DNA from: Verrucomicrobiaceae bacterium
Lineage (GTDB): Bacteria; Verrucomicrobiota; Verrucomicrobiia; Verrucomicrobiales; Akkermansiaceae
NCBI GenBank assembly: GCA_027487435.1
Contig: JAIYDP010000497.1
Location: forward strand, 30,137-94,136
DNA: 64,000 bases
Direction of reading: 5' to 3'
Positions 21,001 through 29,139 of this stretch are shown here, in pieces. Under the pieces are notes generated by a model, which worked only from the letters and a program-made list of their open reading frames with translations, had not been told where the DNA came from and searched no databases. A program made the position numbers and the translations under genes. Each line of letters starts with the position of its first letter. The first letter of the stretch is position 1.

Positions 21001-21270
21001 CGGCTCAGTCGGTCACGCTTTGCTGATGATATGGAGGGGGGAGACGGTGTTCTTTTCGTCGCTGAGGTGCGAACGGTGAGTGCGAACTCGCCCGAGTCCA
21101 CGATTGCGAAGATTTGGAACGAATGCCTCGGAGCAAGAGCCATTCCGTTTAATCCCGCTGCCCGAAAGGCATTGATCGCCAAAGGAAGCAAGCACGCCGA
21201 GTTGAAACGCCACCTAGATAAGTGGAAGGAAATGAAACGCACAGGCTCGAAGGGGGTAACTGACGACTAG
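18070..21270 (+). CDS. Large protein with N-terminal HD-like domain and central HSP90/GHKL-type ATPase domain
   Basis: HD-like motifs DHGTDHINAVL and LLHDIAMHL; GHKL motifs VRELMQNAADAV, VRDRGIGM, GRFGIGAFAVFLL. Confidence 0.8.
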   Translation: MAKIEFPKPLKALMEESDLQGPIRSLADRAGEILADNKLPFFPDYTDHGTDHINAVLKSQVELIPKHVWENSKRDSDPRLLCDSDAAVIIGATLLHDIAMHLRPDGFLELIGPESRFHPLSWFKESHEGHSADGPWHELWEDFQREARRFSDRQMSNIIGEESARVWKFQGIPDDTGQWERNQNNCLIVGEFIRRHHARLAHEIAIYGFPGLPVGSGESHFPAMGKEEGHPLMRLADLIGLTARSHGTSLRVCKAYLEASPLYPGTPRPMGTAVLYPMALLRVADYLQIDRQRAPAVLLQLRNPQSPISIQEWKKHRAVQQIGPANDPRGKMVTVTNELSLSLYLQLKDLLAGLQAEMDHSTAVLDEAYGTMTELGLHQLNLSTRRVYSNLQSPAFRDSLPYVPSQTGFTADPNLLTLLVEPLYGKQPGVGVRELMQNAADAVCELEAWSEAHKVSMKSLDLPEQDGDVLIEYIKRENGTWFVRVRDRGIGMRSDTIQNYFLRAGASFRRSAEWAKEFLDEKGQPRVLRAGRFGIGAFAVFLLGPSFKLWTRHAGADKSMGYTIEASASSQLIEIRRVEGLPVGTTIEVEMSSESVETLKLENGKYSEYGGTRNKVDWFCWDWPKVTQRVITGPKPELLEQKHTCPIRKSNLPPGWSVIHPKGFDAVFWTFKKLPSLSCNGLRVADPSYDISNNAFSWPELAQLRRPCVAVLDSAASLPLTTQRYKLSQETVPFVDELVRDVTLSFIAHALVCGPESPEEALSSRHSHPLMPEPFSQYEDQSGHRSPFAKGLLRWCVTAEAMVPADPWLYALLTSESCFVYGVLSLDESRLGEQSVQVSLLERVNTAGLAILPWHGRLQVHGSSPVERANKVSGEPMRILDMMAREGVQCLGSAAASHVLVSARPPFRFESEMRQRHPSFLRKEDDKNPYHPVWTKVKHRNSPTEWFKAETGELNGAVPLEPMLEAWEDVIQGKRQDRLSRSRFADDMEGGDGVLFVAEVRTVSANSPESTIAKIWNECLGARAIPFNPAARKALIAKGSKHAELKRHLDKWKEMKRTGSKGVTDD

Positions 21271-22380
21271 GCTGCGCGGAACTCAAGAAAGCCATCCGCG
21301 CCTCCAACGAGAGCGCCGTGGAAACAATGGGTGATGACAAACTCAAGCTCATCGCTGCGGAGTTGATCACCCAAGTGAAGAAAAGCGTGACCAAGAAGCG
21401 GCTGGACAGTGTGATGGACTTCGCCTGCGGCTCCGGCTCGCTGCTGCTCAACGTCCGCAAGAAAGTGAACAAGGCGGGCGGTACCATCGGCAAAATCTAC
21501 GGCCAAGAGAAAAACATCACCACCTACAACCTCGCTCGCATGAACATGCTGCTGCACGGAGTGAAGGACACGGAGTTCGACATCTTCCACGGCGACACCC
21601 TGCTCAACGAGTGGGACATGATGCGGGAAGCTAACCCGGCCAGAAAGCCGAGCTTCGACGCCATCGTCGCCAACCCGCCCTTCAGCTACCGCTGGGAACC
21701 CACCGACGCGCTAGCCGACGACGTGCGCTTCAAAAGCCACGGCCTCGCCCCCAAGTCCGCCGCCGACTTCGCCTTCCTCCTCCACGGCTTCCACTTCCTC
21801 AAGGACGAAGGCGTGATAGCCATCATCCTGCCGCACGGAGTGCTCTTCCGTGGCGGAGCCGAAGAACGCATCCGCACCAAGCTGCTCAACGACGGCCACA
21901 TCGACACCGTCATCGGCCTGCCCGCGAACCTCTTCTACTCCACCGGCATCCCGGTCTGCATCCTCGTGCTCAAGAAATGCAAGAAGCCCAACGACGTGCT
22001 CTTCATCAACGCCGCCGAGCATTTCACCAAAGGCAAACGCCAGAACCAACTGACGGACGAGCACATCGCCAAGATCATCGGCACCTACAAGAACCGCACG
22101 GAAGCGCCCCGCTACTCCCGCCGCGTGGAGATGGAGGAGATCAAGAAGAACGAGTTGACTCCTTCGCCACCGGCTCAGTCGGGCTTCGCCCAACGCTGCG
22201 CGTTGTCTGTCTCACTCAGCCCACTTGCTGAGTTCGGCTCAACCTCAACATCTCCCGCTACATCAGCACGTCGGTGGTCGAGGAAGAGATCGACCTCGAA
22301 GCTACGAATGCCGGATTGTTCGCGCTTGAGAAAACGATCAAGACGGCGACGAACAAACACAACGAGTTTCTGAAAGAACT
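21264..22380 (+). pseudogene. Fused remnant: HsdR C-terminal segment joined in frame to HsdM from motif I onward; tail frame-disrupted
   Basis: CAELKKAIRASNESAVETMGDDKLKLIAAELITQVKKSVT is HsdR-like; KKRLDSVMDFACGSGSLLLNVRKK ... NPPFSYRW is HsdM-like; the HsdM tail LNISRYISTSVVEEEIDLEATNAGLFALEKTIKTATNKHNEFLKELGLPPLP continues in another frame to about 22402. Confidence 0.8.
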
Positions 22381-22416
22381 CGGCTTGCCCCCGCTGCCCT
22401 AGCTTTCGCTCACTGA

Positions 22417-22434
22417 GCTGAAAATTTTTTCAGC
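22417..22434. terminator. Hairpin downstream of hsdM remnant
   Basis: GCTGAAAA-TT-TTTTCAGC perfect stem. Confidence 0.4.
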
Positions 22435-22506
22435 AATCTTGGATTTTCCGCTTGCGTCCTGCGGGGGCTTTTGTTCAGTGTTCTATTACATCAAAAAACA
22501 TTTGCC

Positions 22507-23268
22507 ATGATCATTTCACTACCCCAATCCATCCTCCAAGCCGAAGAGATCGAAGCCTGCTCCGAGCGCATTCTTAGTCTTATCACCAAAACGCTTCCTG
22601 CCGAGCCTGCGCTCCAGTTCATGCTGCCGCTCATGGATCGTGACCGCAAGGCGTTGAAAAAAGCACTCAGCAGCTCGCGCAGCAGCGCGTTCACTCAACA
22701 AATCGCCGAGGCCGATGAAGTCCGCGATGATGCGTTCGTAGTCTTTCGCAATACCTGTGAAACGGCAACCCGGCGCCGTAGTAAGCCCGACTTGATCGCG
22801 GCGGGGCAGTTGTTGATGAGGCTCATTGAGGCGCAAGGCTACTCTTTGCAAGCCATGGGATATTCCGCCCAGACGGGTGTGCTCAATTCGCTATTTGACT
22901 CGCTGAAAGAGGCACCCGCTGTGGCTGCCATCGCCGCGATCGGAGCGGGGGAAGTTTTGAGTGAATTGGTCGATGCGTAGACCAAGTTTGAGGAAGTCAT
23001 CAATTCGCGCACCGATGAGCAAGCAGCGAAAGACTATCCGCAGCTCGCCGATGCGAAATCAAAGTTAGGCAAACGCCTGCAAGCTCTGCTGACTCTCGTC
23101 GATAGCCTCGATGAGGCGGATATTACTGCTAGCCGGCCTGAACTGGACCTACTGATTTCCCAAATCAACGATACGCTAACCAGCATCATCGCCCCTGCCC
23201 GTGCCCGCCGCACTCGCATGTCTGGCTCCGATGCGCCAGAGCCTCCCGCGCCAAGCCCCACGGCATGA
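22507..23268 (+). pseudogene. DUF6261-like protein interrupted by one in-frame TAG at 22978-22980
   Basis: The frame continues without another stop for 95 codons after TAG (TKFEEVINSRTDEQAAKDYPQLADAKSKLGKRLQALLTLVDSLDEAD...SPTA*), with coherent alpha-helical composition. Confidence 0.7.
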
Positions 23269-23317
23269 TGTTTTTCTCATCCGTTAGATGAGTCGTTTGG
23301 ACTGCGGGATGGTGAGG

Positions 23318-25747
23318 TTACTTGCCAGAAACGATTTGGTCTTCCGCTGCGGGATACCATTTGCCGTCCAGGAGCCACTCGACACGGATTTTGAGGGGTT
23401 CTTTGCCATTCCAGTCTTTTGGAGCGAGTTGGAGGAGGAATCGCGTTTCGCCAGACTTGGAGTCGGGCAACATCTCAGCCGTGAAGTTCCTGTCGCGGTC
23501 GAGTCCTAGCCAATCTCCGCTGTCCGCCAAGCTGCCGTTGCCTTCCGAGTCCACCATTTGCAAGACGCCCGCCTCATCATACATCTCCACTCGGCACGGC
23601 TGGGATGCGATGACGCGGAGGTTTACGGGGTCTTTGCTCTTGCTTTGCAAATGGTGGTGCACGGGAATGAGGAAAAAGGGATCATTGCCGTATTCAGCAG
23701 CATCAATAACGGCTCCGTCACTTTCCTTGTCGGCAGTGCCGATGATCCATTCACACCGCGACGCAACCTCTCCATTTTCGATCCATTCGAGGCTAACGGT
23801 CTTGGGCTCCTTGTTGCTAAGTTTTCCGAAACAAGAAAAAATCACCATGCCTTCGGCTTCGATCTGAATTGTCTCACTGACGCGTTCCATCGCAAGGCCG
23901 TTTGCATCTGCGAGTTCGACGACGCCATGGCTGATTTTCTCGTCCCAGGAAATGGTCGAAGGCAGTCCTTTGACTTTGAGAACCCCCTTGGCTTGCTTGC
24001 TGCCGTGATTCACCAGCGAAACGACTGTTCTTGCAGGAAAGCCCGCGATAGCAACGCTCGAGACTCGTTTCGGCTGGAGGACGACCTTGCTTTTTTGGCT
24101 TGCTAGCTTCTTGGCAGGACGCGCGGCGAGTTCCTTTTCGATCTTCGACACATAACTGCTTTCTCTGCCCTTTGCTCCTGCGCGTGCCAGATCCGCGAGC
24201 CGATCTGACTCCGACTGATCTCCCAGTTCGGCCATGATTCTCGCAAGCACTGCTTGTTCATGGGGAATCAGGGGGGACATGTGAAACGCCTCCACAAGGC
24301 GCATCACCTCGCGATGGGCCTGGAGTGCCTCCTCCCAGTTGCCGCTGCGAAACGCCCATGACACGTAAGCTCGGTAGAGGGCGAGTTCGTCAATTTTCTG
24401 GCCGGTGATGCGCAAAGCTTTTAGGAGTTCTTGAAGCGTTTCTTTCGCTTTTGCGAACTCACCGCGCTCTACCATGATTTCGACGAGATACAACTCAGCT
24501 GACAGCCAACCCGAACGCTGACGGCGATCCCTCGCTGTCAGCGCACGCAAAATTGACTCAGCTTCGTTGATCCGTCCCAAGGTGCGAAGGCATTGCACCT
24601 GATAGATTCGGGCGGCATCCATGGAGCCCGCCAAGATGTGCGGGGATGTTCCCTCGATGGCGATGTATTTCTCCATCTTTGCGAGCAAAGTTGCATCCTC
24701 CTTGCCGTAATCGACCAACATCCGCTCTCTTCTCATCTCAAGTTGGTAGCGGGCGAAAAAATCATACTTGGACTCTGCTTTTCTCGCCAAGGCATCCTTG
24801 ATCAACGCCAATGGCTTTTCGTTGAACCCCAAATCGTGCAAAATTCCTGTCATCCTTGCCGTGGCGGCGCAGAATTCGTCCTCGTTATCCCTCGCAACCA
24901 TGGACTTCTTGTCTTTGCCAACGTTGTGCTTGTTGACGGCGTTGCTCCATTGGCGCACCCACATGCAACGCTCGATGGCACGATCCCAATGGCCCAGTCC
25001 CCGATCTTCGTCGGCGAGTGACATCATCAAACTCGTCAACATGTTGTCGAGGAAGATTGGCTTCGATGCATCCCCCCGCGACTCATGCCGTTGCCAGTAA
25101 ACGACCGCTCGACCGTTTGGCACCATCATGGGAAACTCCCTTGATTTTACTAAAGGAATCATCGGATCCCATTCGCCCACGAGCGGGAGCTTGTTCGGAT
25201 CCAGATCGAAATTCATTTTTTTGTAATAGTCCTCCGTTTCGTTAAGAACAGCCCGCACATTCGCCCATTGGCATAGCTTAGCGTAAGAGGTCACGAGATT
25301 CGCTCGGACATGCATCATCCAGTTGAATCGTTTTTCGGCTCTAGCGACATCATAGATGGACTTGTAAAGGAGCATCTCCCAAGCAGTATCTTCCTTGCCG
25401 GTATCGTGCTGTGCTTCATGCCACACCCAGAAGCCCCATTCGTCGAAAGCCTTGTGGCGCTCAATCTTGAACAACTTTGAGTGCTTGGCGTAGGCATTCC
25501 AGGCAGCAGGTATGCGTGCCGCCGCCGCGGCATTTCCTTCGTCGGCTCGTATCCTGCGTAGCTTTCTCAAAAACGGCCCAGTGTCGTGACGATCCCCAGC
25601 GTATTGTTTTTCCGGATAAGGGAGCTTGGCATCAGGGGCAATCGTCTCGAATGGCTTGTCTGCCACTTCCGCCCCATAGACATCTGGAGAGGAAATCATG
25701 CAAAACATCGTCAATCCGAGTAAAGTGAAGGAAATCGCTCTTGCCAT
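23318..25747 (-). CDS. Large secreted hypothetical protein, TPR-like repeats likely
   Basis: N-terminal signal-like sequence MARAISFTLLGLTMFCMISSPDVYGAE; long helical repeat-like region. Confidence 0.7.
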   Translation of the reverse strand: MARAISFTLLGLTMFCMISSPDVYGAEVADKPFETIAPDAKLPYPEKQYAGDRHDTGPFLRKLRRIRADEGNAAAAARIPAAWNAYAKHSKLFKIERHKAFDEWGFWVWHEAQHDTGKEDTAWEMLLYKSIYDVARAEKRFNWMMHVRANLVTSYAKLCQWANVRAVLNETEDYYKKMNFDLDPNKLPLVGEWDPMIPLVKSREFPMMVPNGRAVVYWQRHESRGDASKPIFLDNMLTSLMMSLADEDRGLGHWDRAIERCMWVRQWSNAVNKHNVGKDKKSMVARDNEDEFCAATARMTGILHDLGFNEKPLALIKDALARKAESKYDFFARYQLEMRRERMLVDYGKEDATLLAKMEKYIAIEGTSPHILAGSMDAARIYQVQCLRTLGRINEAESILRALTARDRRQRSGWLSAELYLVEIMVERGEFAKAKETLQELLKALRITGQKIDELALYRAYVSWAFRSGNWEEALQAHREVMRLVEAFHMSPLIPHEQAVLARIMAELGDQSESDRLADLARAGAKGRESSYVSKIEKELAARPAKKLASQKSKVVLQPKRVSSVAIAGFPARTVVSLVNHGSKQAKGVLKVKGLPSTISWDEKISHGVVELADANGLAMERVSETIQIEAEGMVIFSCFGKLSNKEPKTVSLEWIENGEVASRCEWIIGTADKESDGAVIDAAEYGNDPFFLIPVHHHLQSKSKDPVNLRVIASQPCRVEMYDEAGVLQMVDSEGNGSLADSGDWLGLDRDRNFTAEMLPDSKSGETRFLLQLAPKDWNGKEPLKIRVEWLLDGKWYPAAEDQIVSGK

Positions 25748-25792
25748 GCCAGAATTTCGTCAATATGATCCAAGCCGTAAAGCATAAATGTT

Positions 25793-26284
25793 ATGAAAAT
25801 TTTACTCATTTGCGCGTTGTCATGGCTCTCAAGTTTCGTGATCGCTGATGCGGAAACGGTGGATCAAGCGCTCGAACGATTGCTCGCGGGAGGGCGAGTC
25901 ACAGCGGAGGAACTTGAGGCGATAACTGATATGGATGGACGCGGCCCCTTAGTGGACGGGATAAGGAGTTGCGGCAGCATATACCTCCATACGGTGAAGC
26001 AATCCATAGTCGATCCCGTAAAGCATGGCGGATGGCCGATTCGTTCGGAATATGTCAGCACCGACAAGGCACAGGCGAGAACCTATCGCGAACTCAAGGC
26101 AATCTACGAGAAAGACAAGTCGCCGGTTGTGGCGTATGCTCTGGTTTGCCCCGCGATGTTTGTGAATGATTTTGATCTTCTGCCAGAACTCTTTGCGAAG
26201 ATCGGCGAAAACAAGAATCTTAAAGCATATTTTGACAAGGTTTACGCGGCTTATTGGAAACCTCGGCTCGATCCAGATTTTTAA
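25793..26284 (+). CDS. Small secreted hypothetical protein
   Basis: ORF with signal peptide MKILLICALSWLSSFVIADAET. Confidence 0.6.
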   Translation: MKILLICALSWLSSFVIADAETVDQALERLLAGGRVTAEELEAITDMDGRGPLVDGIRSCGSIYLHTVKQSIVDPVKHGGWPIRSEYVSTDKAQARTYRELKAIYEKDKSPVVAYALVCPAMFVNDFDLLPELFAKIGENKNLKAYFDKVYAAYWKPRLDPDF

Positions 26285-26401
26285 CCCGAATGCGGAAGTT
26301 GCATGCGCGATTTCTCGCCATCATTTGTCGCATATTGTTACGAATCGAAGGATTCCATTTCATGCGCTTGCTTTCATCTGGTGATTCACGTAGAATGATT
26401 C

Positions 26402-26974
26402 ATGGCGCTTGTTCAACGAATCATACCAATGCCACGCGAAGAGTATCTGCAAGGCGAGCTTGGTTCCGAAGTTCATCACGAATATGTGGCGGGAAATGTT
26501 TACGCCATGTCGGGAGGGACCTTGCATCATCAGCGAGTAGCGGGGAATTTTTTCTACCTCGCGAAGAGAGAACTGCTCGGTAAGCCGTGTTTTCCTACGG
26601 GCAGTGACTTCAAGCTTCGGGTGCCGCTGGGCCATGGCGAAGAGGCGTTTTATTATCCCGACGGTATGATCATTTGCGAGCCATTACCCGGCGATGCGCT
26701 TTATGCTGATGCGCCGAGTGTGATTCTCGAAGTCCTAAGCCCGAATACGCGACGCAATGACGAGGTGCAAAAATGCCGCGATTATCTAACGATTCCGAGC
26801 TTGCACGCTTACGTTCTTGCAGAGACGGATGAACCATTTCTGAGGGTTTATCGACGGGGGGGTGAGGGATTTGTGCGAGAAACGATTACTGGATTGGACG
26901 CAATGCTTGAACTTGCCGAAGTCAACCTTTCACTACCACTTGCAGAGCTTTATCGGGACGTGATTGCGGGCTAA
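26402..26974 (+). CDS. Uma2-family (DUF820) putative endonuclease
   Basis: HHEYVAGNVYAMSGGTLHHQRV, FYYPDGMIICEP, SVILEVLSPNTRRNDEVQKCRDY typical of Uma2. Confidence 0.9.
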   Translation: MALVQRIIPMPREEYLQGELGSEVHHEYVAGNVYAMSGGTLHHQRVAGNFFYLAKRELLGKPCFPTGSDFKLRVPLGHGEEAFYYPDGMIICEPLPGDALYADAPSVILEVLSPNTRRNDEVQKCRDYLTIPSLHAYVLAETDEPFLRVYRRGGEGFVRETITGLDAMLELAEVNLSLPLAELYRDVIAG

Positions 26975-27001
26975 AGGCTTGGTAGGCGACAACCCATTTT
27001 T

Positions 27002-28393
27002 TTATTTGGCTTGCGGGCGTTTCTTCATCCACTTGCGGAAATCGCCACCATGCCACTCGGGAAGGGTGCGCTGATTGAGCCATTCTTGTAGCGGTTTGAG
27101 CGGGGTCATCTGAATAGGGAGATGATTCATGGCCTTGCTCATGGTCATCGCAGTGCGCCAGGTAGCGGGGGAAGTGGCGAGAGTGGCAAAGGGACTCATT
27201 GGTAATGCGCCGGGAGAATAGACTTCTTCGCGTTTGGCTTTGTCGCGCAGGCGCAACAGAAGATCGGGAATCGGGATGTCCACGGGGCAGACCTCATGGC
27301 AGGCGCCACAGAGCGAAGAAGCTTTTGGGAGGTCGGCCAATTCGGGGAATCGATCGCCAAAAAGCAAGGGCGAGAGCACCGCGCCGACGGGACCGCCGTA
27401 AGGCGAGCGATAGGCGTGGCCAGAGGCTTGGCGATAGACCGGACAGACATTTTGGCAGGCACCACAACGGATGCAACGAAGGATTTCGCGGCAGTTCGAG
27501 TCCAGCACATCGGTGCGGCCATTGTCCATGAAGACCACGTGCATGTGTTTCGGACCGGACGGTTGGGTGGGAGACTTAGGTCCCGAAATGAACTCGGTGT
27601 AAACGGTGAGTTGCTGGCCAGTAGCGGAACGCCCCAGCAGATTGAGGAAAACGCTGAGGTCGCGATCACGAGGAACGATTTTTTCGATGCCAACAAGGGC
27701 GATGTGGACATCCACAGGTGCCATTCCGAAGCGAGTGTTGCCTTCGTTGGTCACAAGAACGAGGCGACCAGTTTCTGCGGATACGAAGTTTGCGCCGGTG
27801 ATGACGGCCTGCGCTTGCATGTATTTTTCTCGCAGGTAATAACGGGCGCGATGAGTGATGGTTTGTGGGTCGTCGTTGTAATCGGCGGCAATGTTTTCGC
27901 GGAGGAAGGTTTTTGCAATATCGCGGCGGTTTTTGTGGATGATCGGCTTAACGATGTGGGAAGGAGCATCGTCGTCGAGTTGGATGATGAATTCGCCAAG
28001 GTCGGATTCGAGGCATTCGATGCCGTTTTCGATGAGATAGGGATTGAGGTGGATTTCCTCAGCGGCCATGGATTTCGACTTGGTCAGGCGATCCACATTG
28101 TGGGAGCGAAGAATGGAAAGAATCGTCGATTTGGCATCGTCTGCGGAATCGGCAAAATGAACGTGCGCGCCATTGCGCAACAAGCTTGCCTCAGCTTGGG
28201 GCAGGTATTGATCGAGATGATGCAGGGTGTGGTCTTTGATTTTTCCTGCGAGAGCGCGTAGAGCATCGGGGTTGGCGTAATCGCTGTGGAGGACCTTGTA
28301 GCGTTTCTCAGTGCCAGCGGAAGAGCCATCGATCACTGCGGCTTGCTTTTCATCGGAGATCTCGCGGGCGTATGCGTCAATCAGTTGGTGCAT
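27002..28393 (-). CDS. lutB: LutB/LldF-type iron-sulfur protein (lactate utilization protein B)
   Basis: CIRCGACQNVCPVYRQASGHAY and CGACHEVCPVDIPIPDLLLRLR motifs. Confidence 0.88.
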   Translation of the reverse strand: MHQLIDAYAREISDEKQAAVIDGSSAGTEKRYKVLHSDYANPDALRALAGKIKDHTLHHLDQYLPQAEASLLRNGAHVHFADSADDAKSTILSILRSHNVDRLTKSKSMAAEEIHLNPYLIENGIECLESDLGEFIIQLDDDAPSHIVKPIIHKNRRDIAKTFLRENIAADYNDDPQTITHRARYYLREKYMQAQAVITGANFVSAETGRLVLVTNEGNTRFGMAPVDVHIALVGIEKIVPRDRDLSVFLNLLGRSATGQQLTVYTEFISGPKSPTQPSGPKHMHVVFMDNGRTDVLDSNCREILRCIRCGACQNVCPVYRQASGHAYRSPYGGPVGAVLSPLLFGDRFPELADLPKASSLCGACHEVCPVDIPIPDLLLRLRDKAKREEVYSPGALPMSPFATLATSPATWRTAMTMSKAMNHLPIQMTPLKPLQEWLNQRTLPEWHGGDFRKWMKKRPQAK

Positions 28394-28500
28394 GGGAAAT
28401 AGTGTAAGGCTGTTTTCTGAAAAGGCAATGAAGATGAAGGCCGAAATCTGAGACCTTTGTCACATTGCCGCAGTGGAGACATTTCTGCGAAATGAGTTTT

Positions 28501-28974
28501 TTACGGATTCACGAAGAGATGTGTGTAGAATGTTTTTCCCTCAGCGCTTTTGGTGATACCTATGCCGGTATAGCGATAGTTTCCTAGAATGTTACGTTGG
28601 TGACCGGGACTCTTGATCCACGAGTCAACCATGTGTTTTTCTGGGGTCGAGTAGCCGTGATTGTAGCCAACATTTTCAGCCACACTCGCCTGTGGATATT
28701 GATTTTGAATCTTTGATGCGCGCCCAGAAAATTTGGCGTGATCGATTTCATCTTTCCCTTGCATGTCGATGCTGTGCGATCTAGCGATTTGGCTGAAGGA
28801 ATCGACCGAGACGAGGGGACTCAAACTTTTTGACTTACGATACTCGTTCACATAGACTAACACCTTATTTTCCATGTTCGATTGCTGTGCCGATGCAAGA
28901 ACGTTTGATGTTTCCCGCACCGCGCAGCTGGAGGCAGAGAACATCATGAGGATGGAGAATAAAACACGTTTCAT
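28501..28974 (-). CDS. CAP-domain (SCP/PR1-like) secreted lipoprotein-like protein
   Basis: Lipobox-like SASSC; HSIDMQGKDEIDH, AENVGYNHG, SWIKSPGHQRNILG motifs. Confidence 0.85.
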   Translation of the reverse strand: MKRVLFSILMMFSASSCAVRETSNVLASAQQSNMENKVLVYVNEYRKSKSLSPLVSVDSFSQIARSHSIDMQGKDEIDHAKFSGRASKIQNQYPQASVAENVGYNHGYSTPEKHMVDSWIKSPGHQRNILGNYRYTGIGITKSAEGKTFYTHLFVNP

Positions 28975-29139
28975 GGATTTGGTTCTGGAGTGATAGTTGT
29001 TTGCATCGTGATCATATTGCATGGGCAACTGCACGTTGATTTTACCCTGTGTGATAGAATCGTCCAGTCAATTTCCTTGGTCTCAAACGCCGCCTGTTCT
29101 CCAAACTTTGGAAATATGCCTTGCCATAGATCTTTCTTT

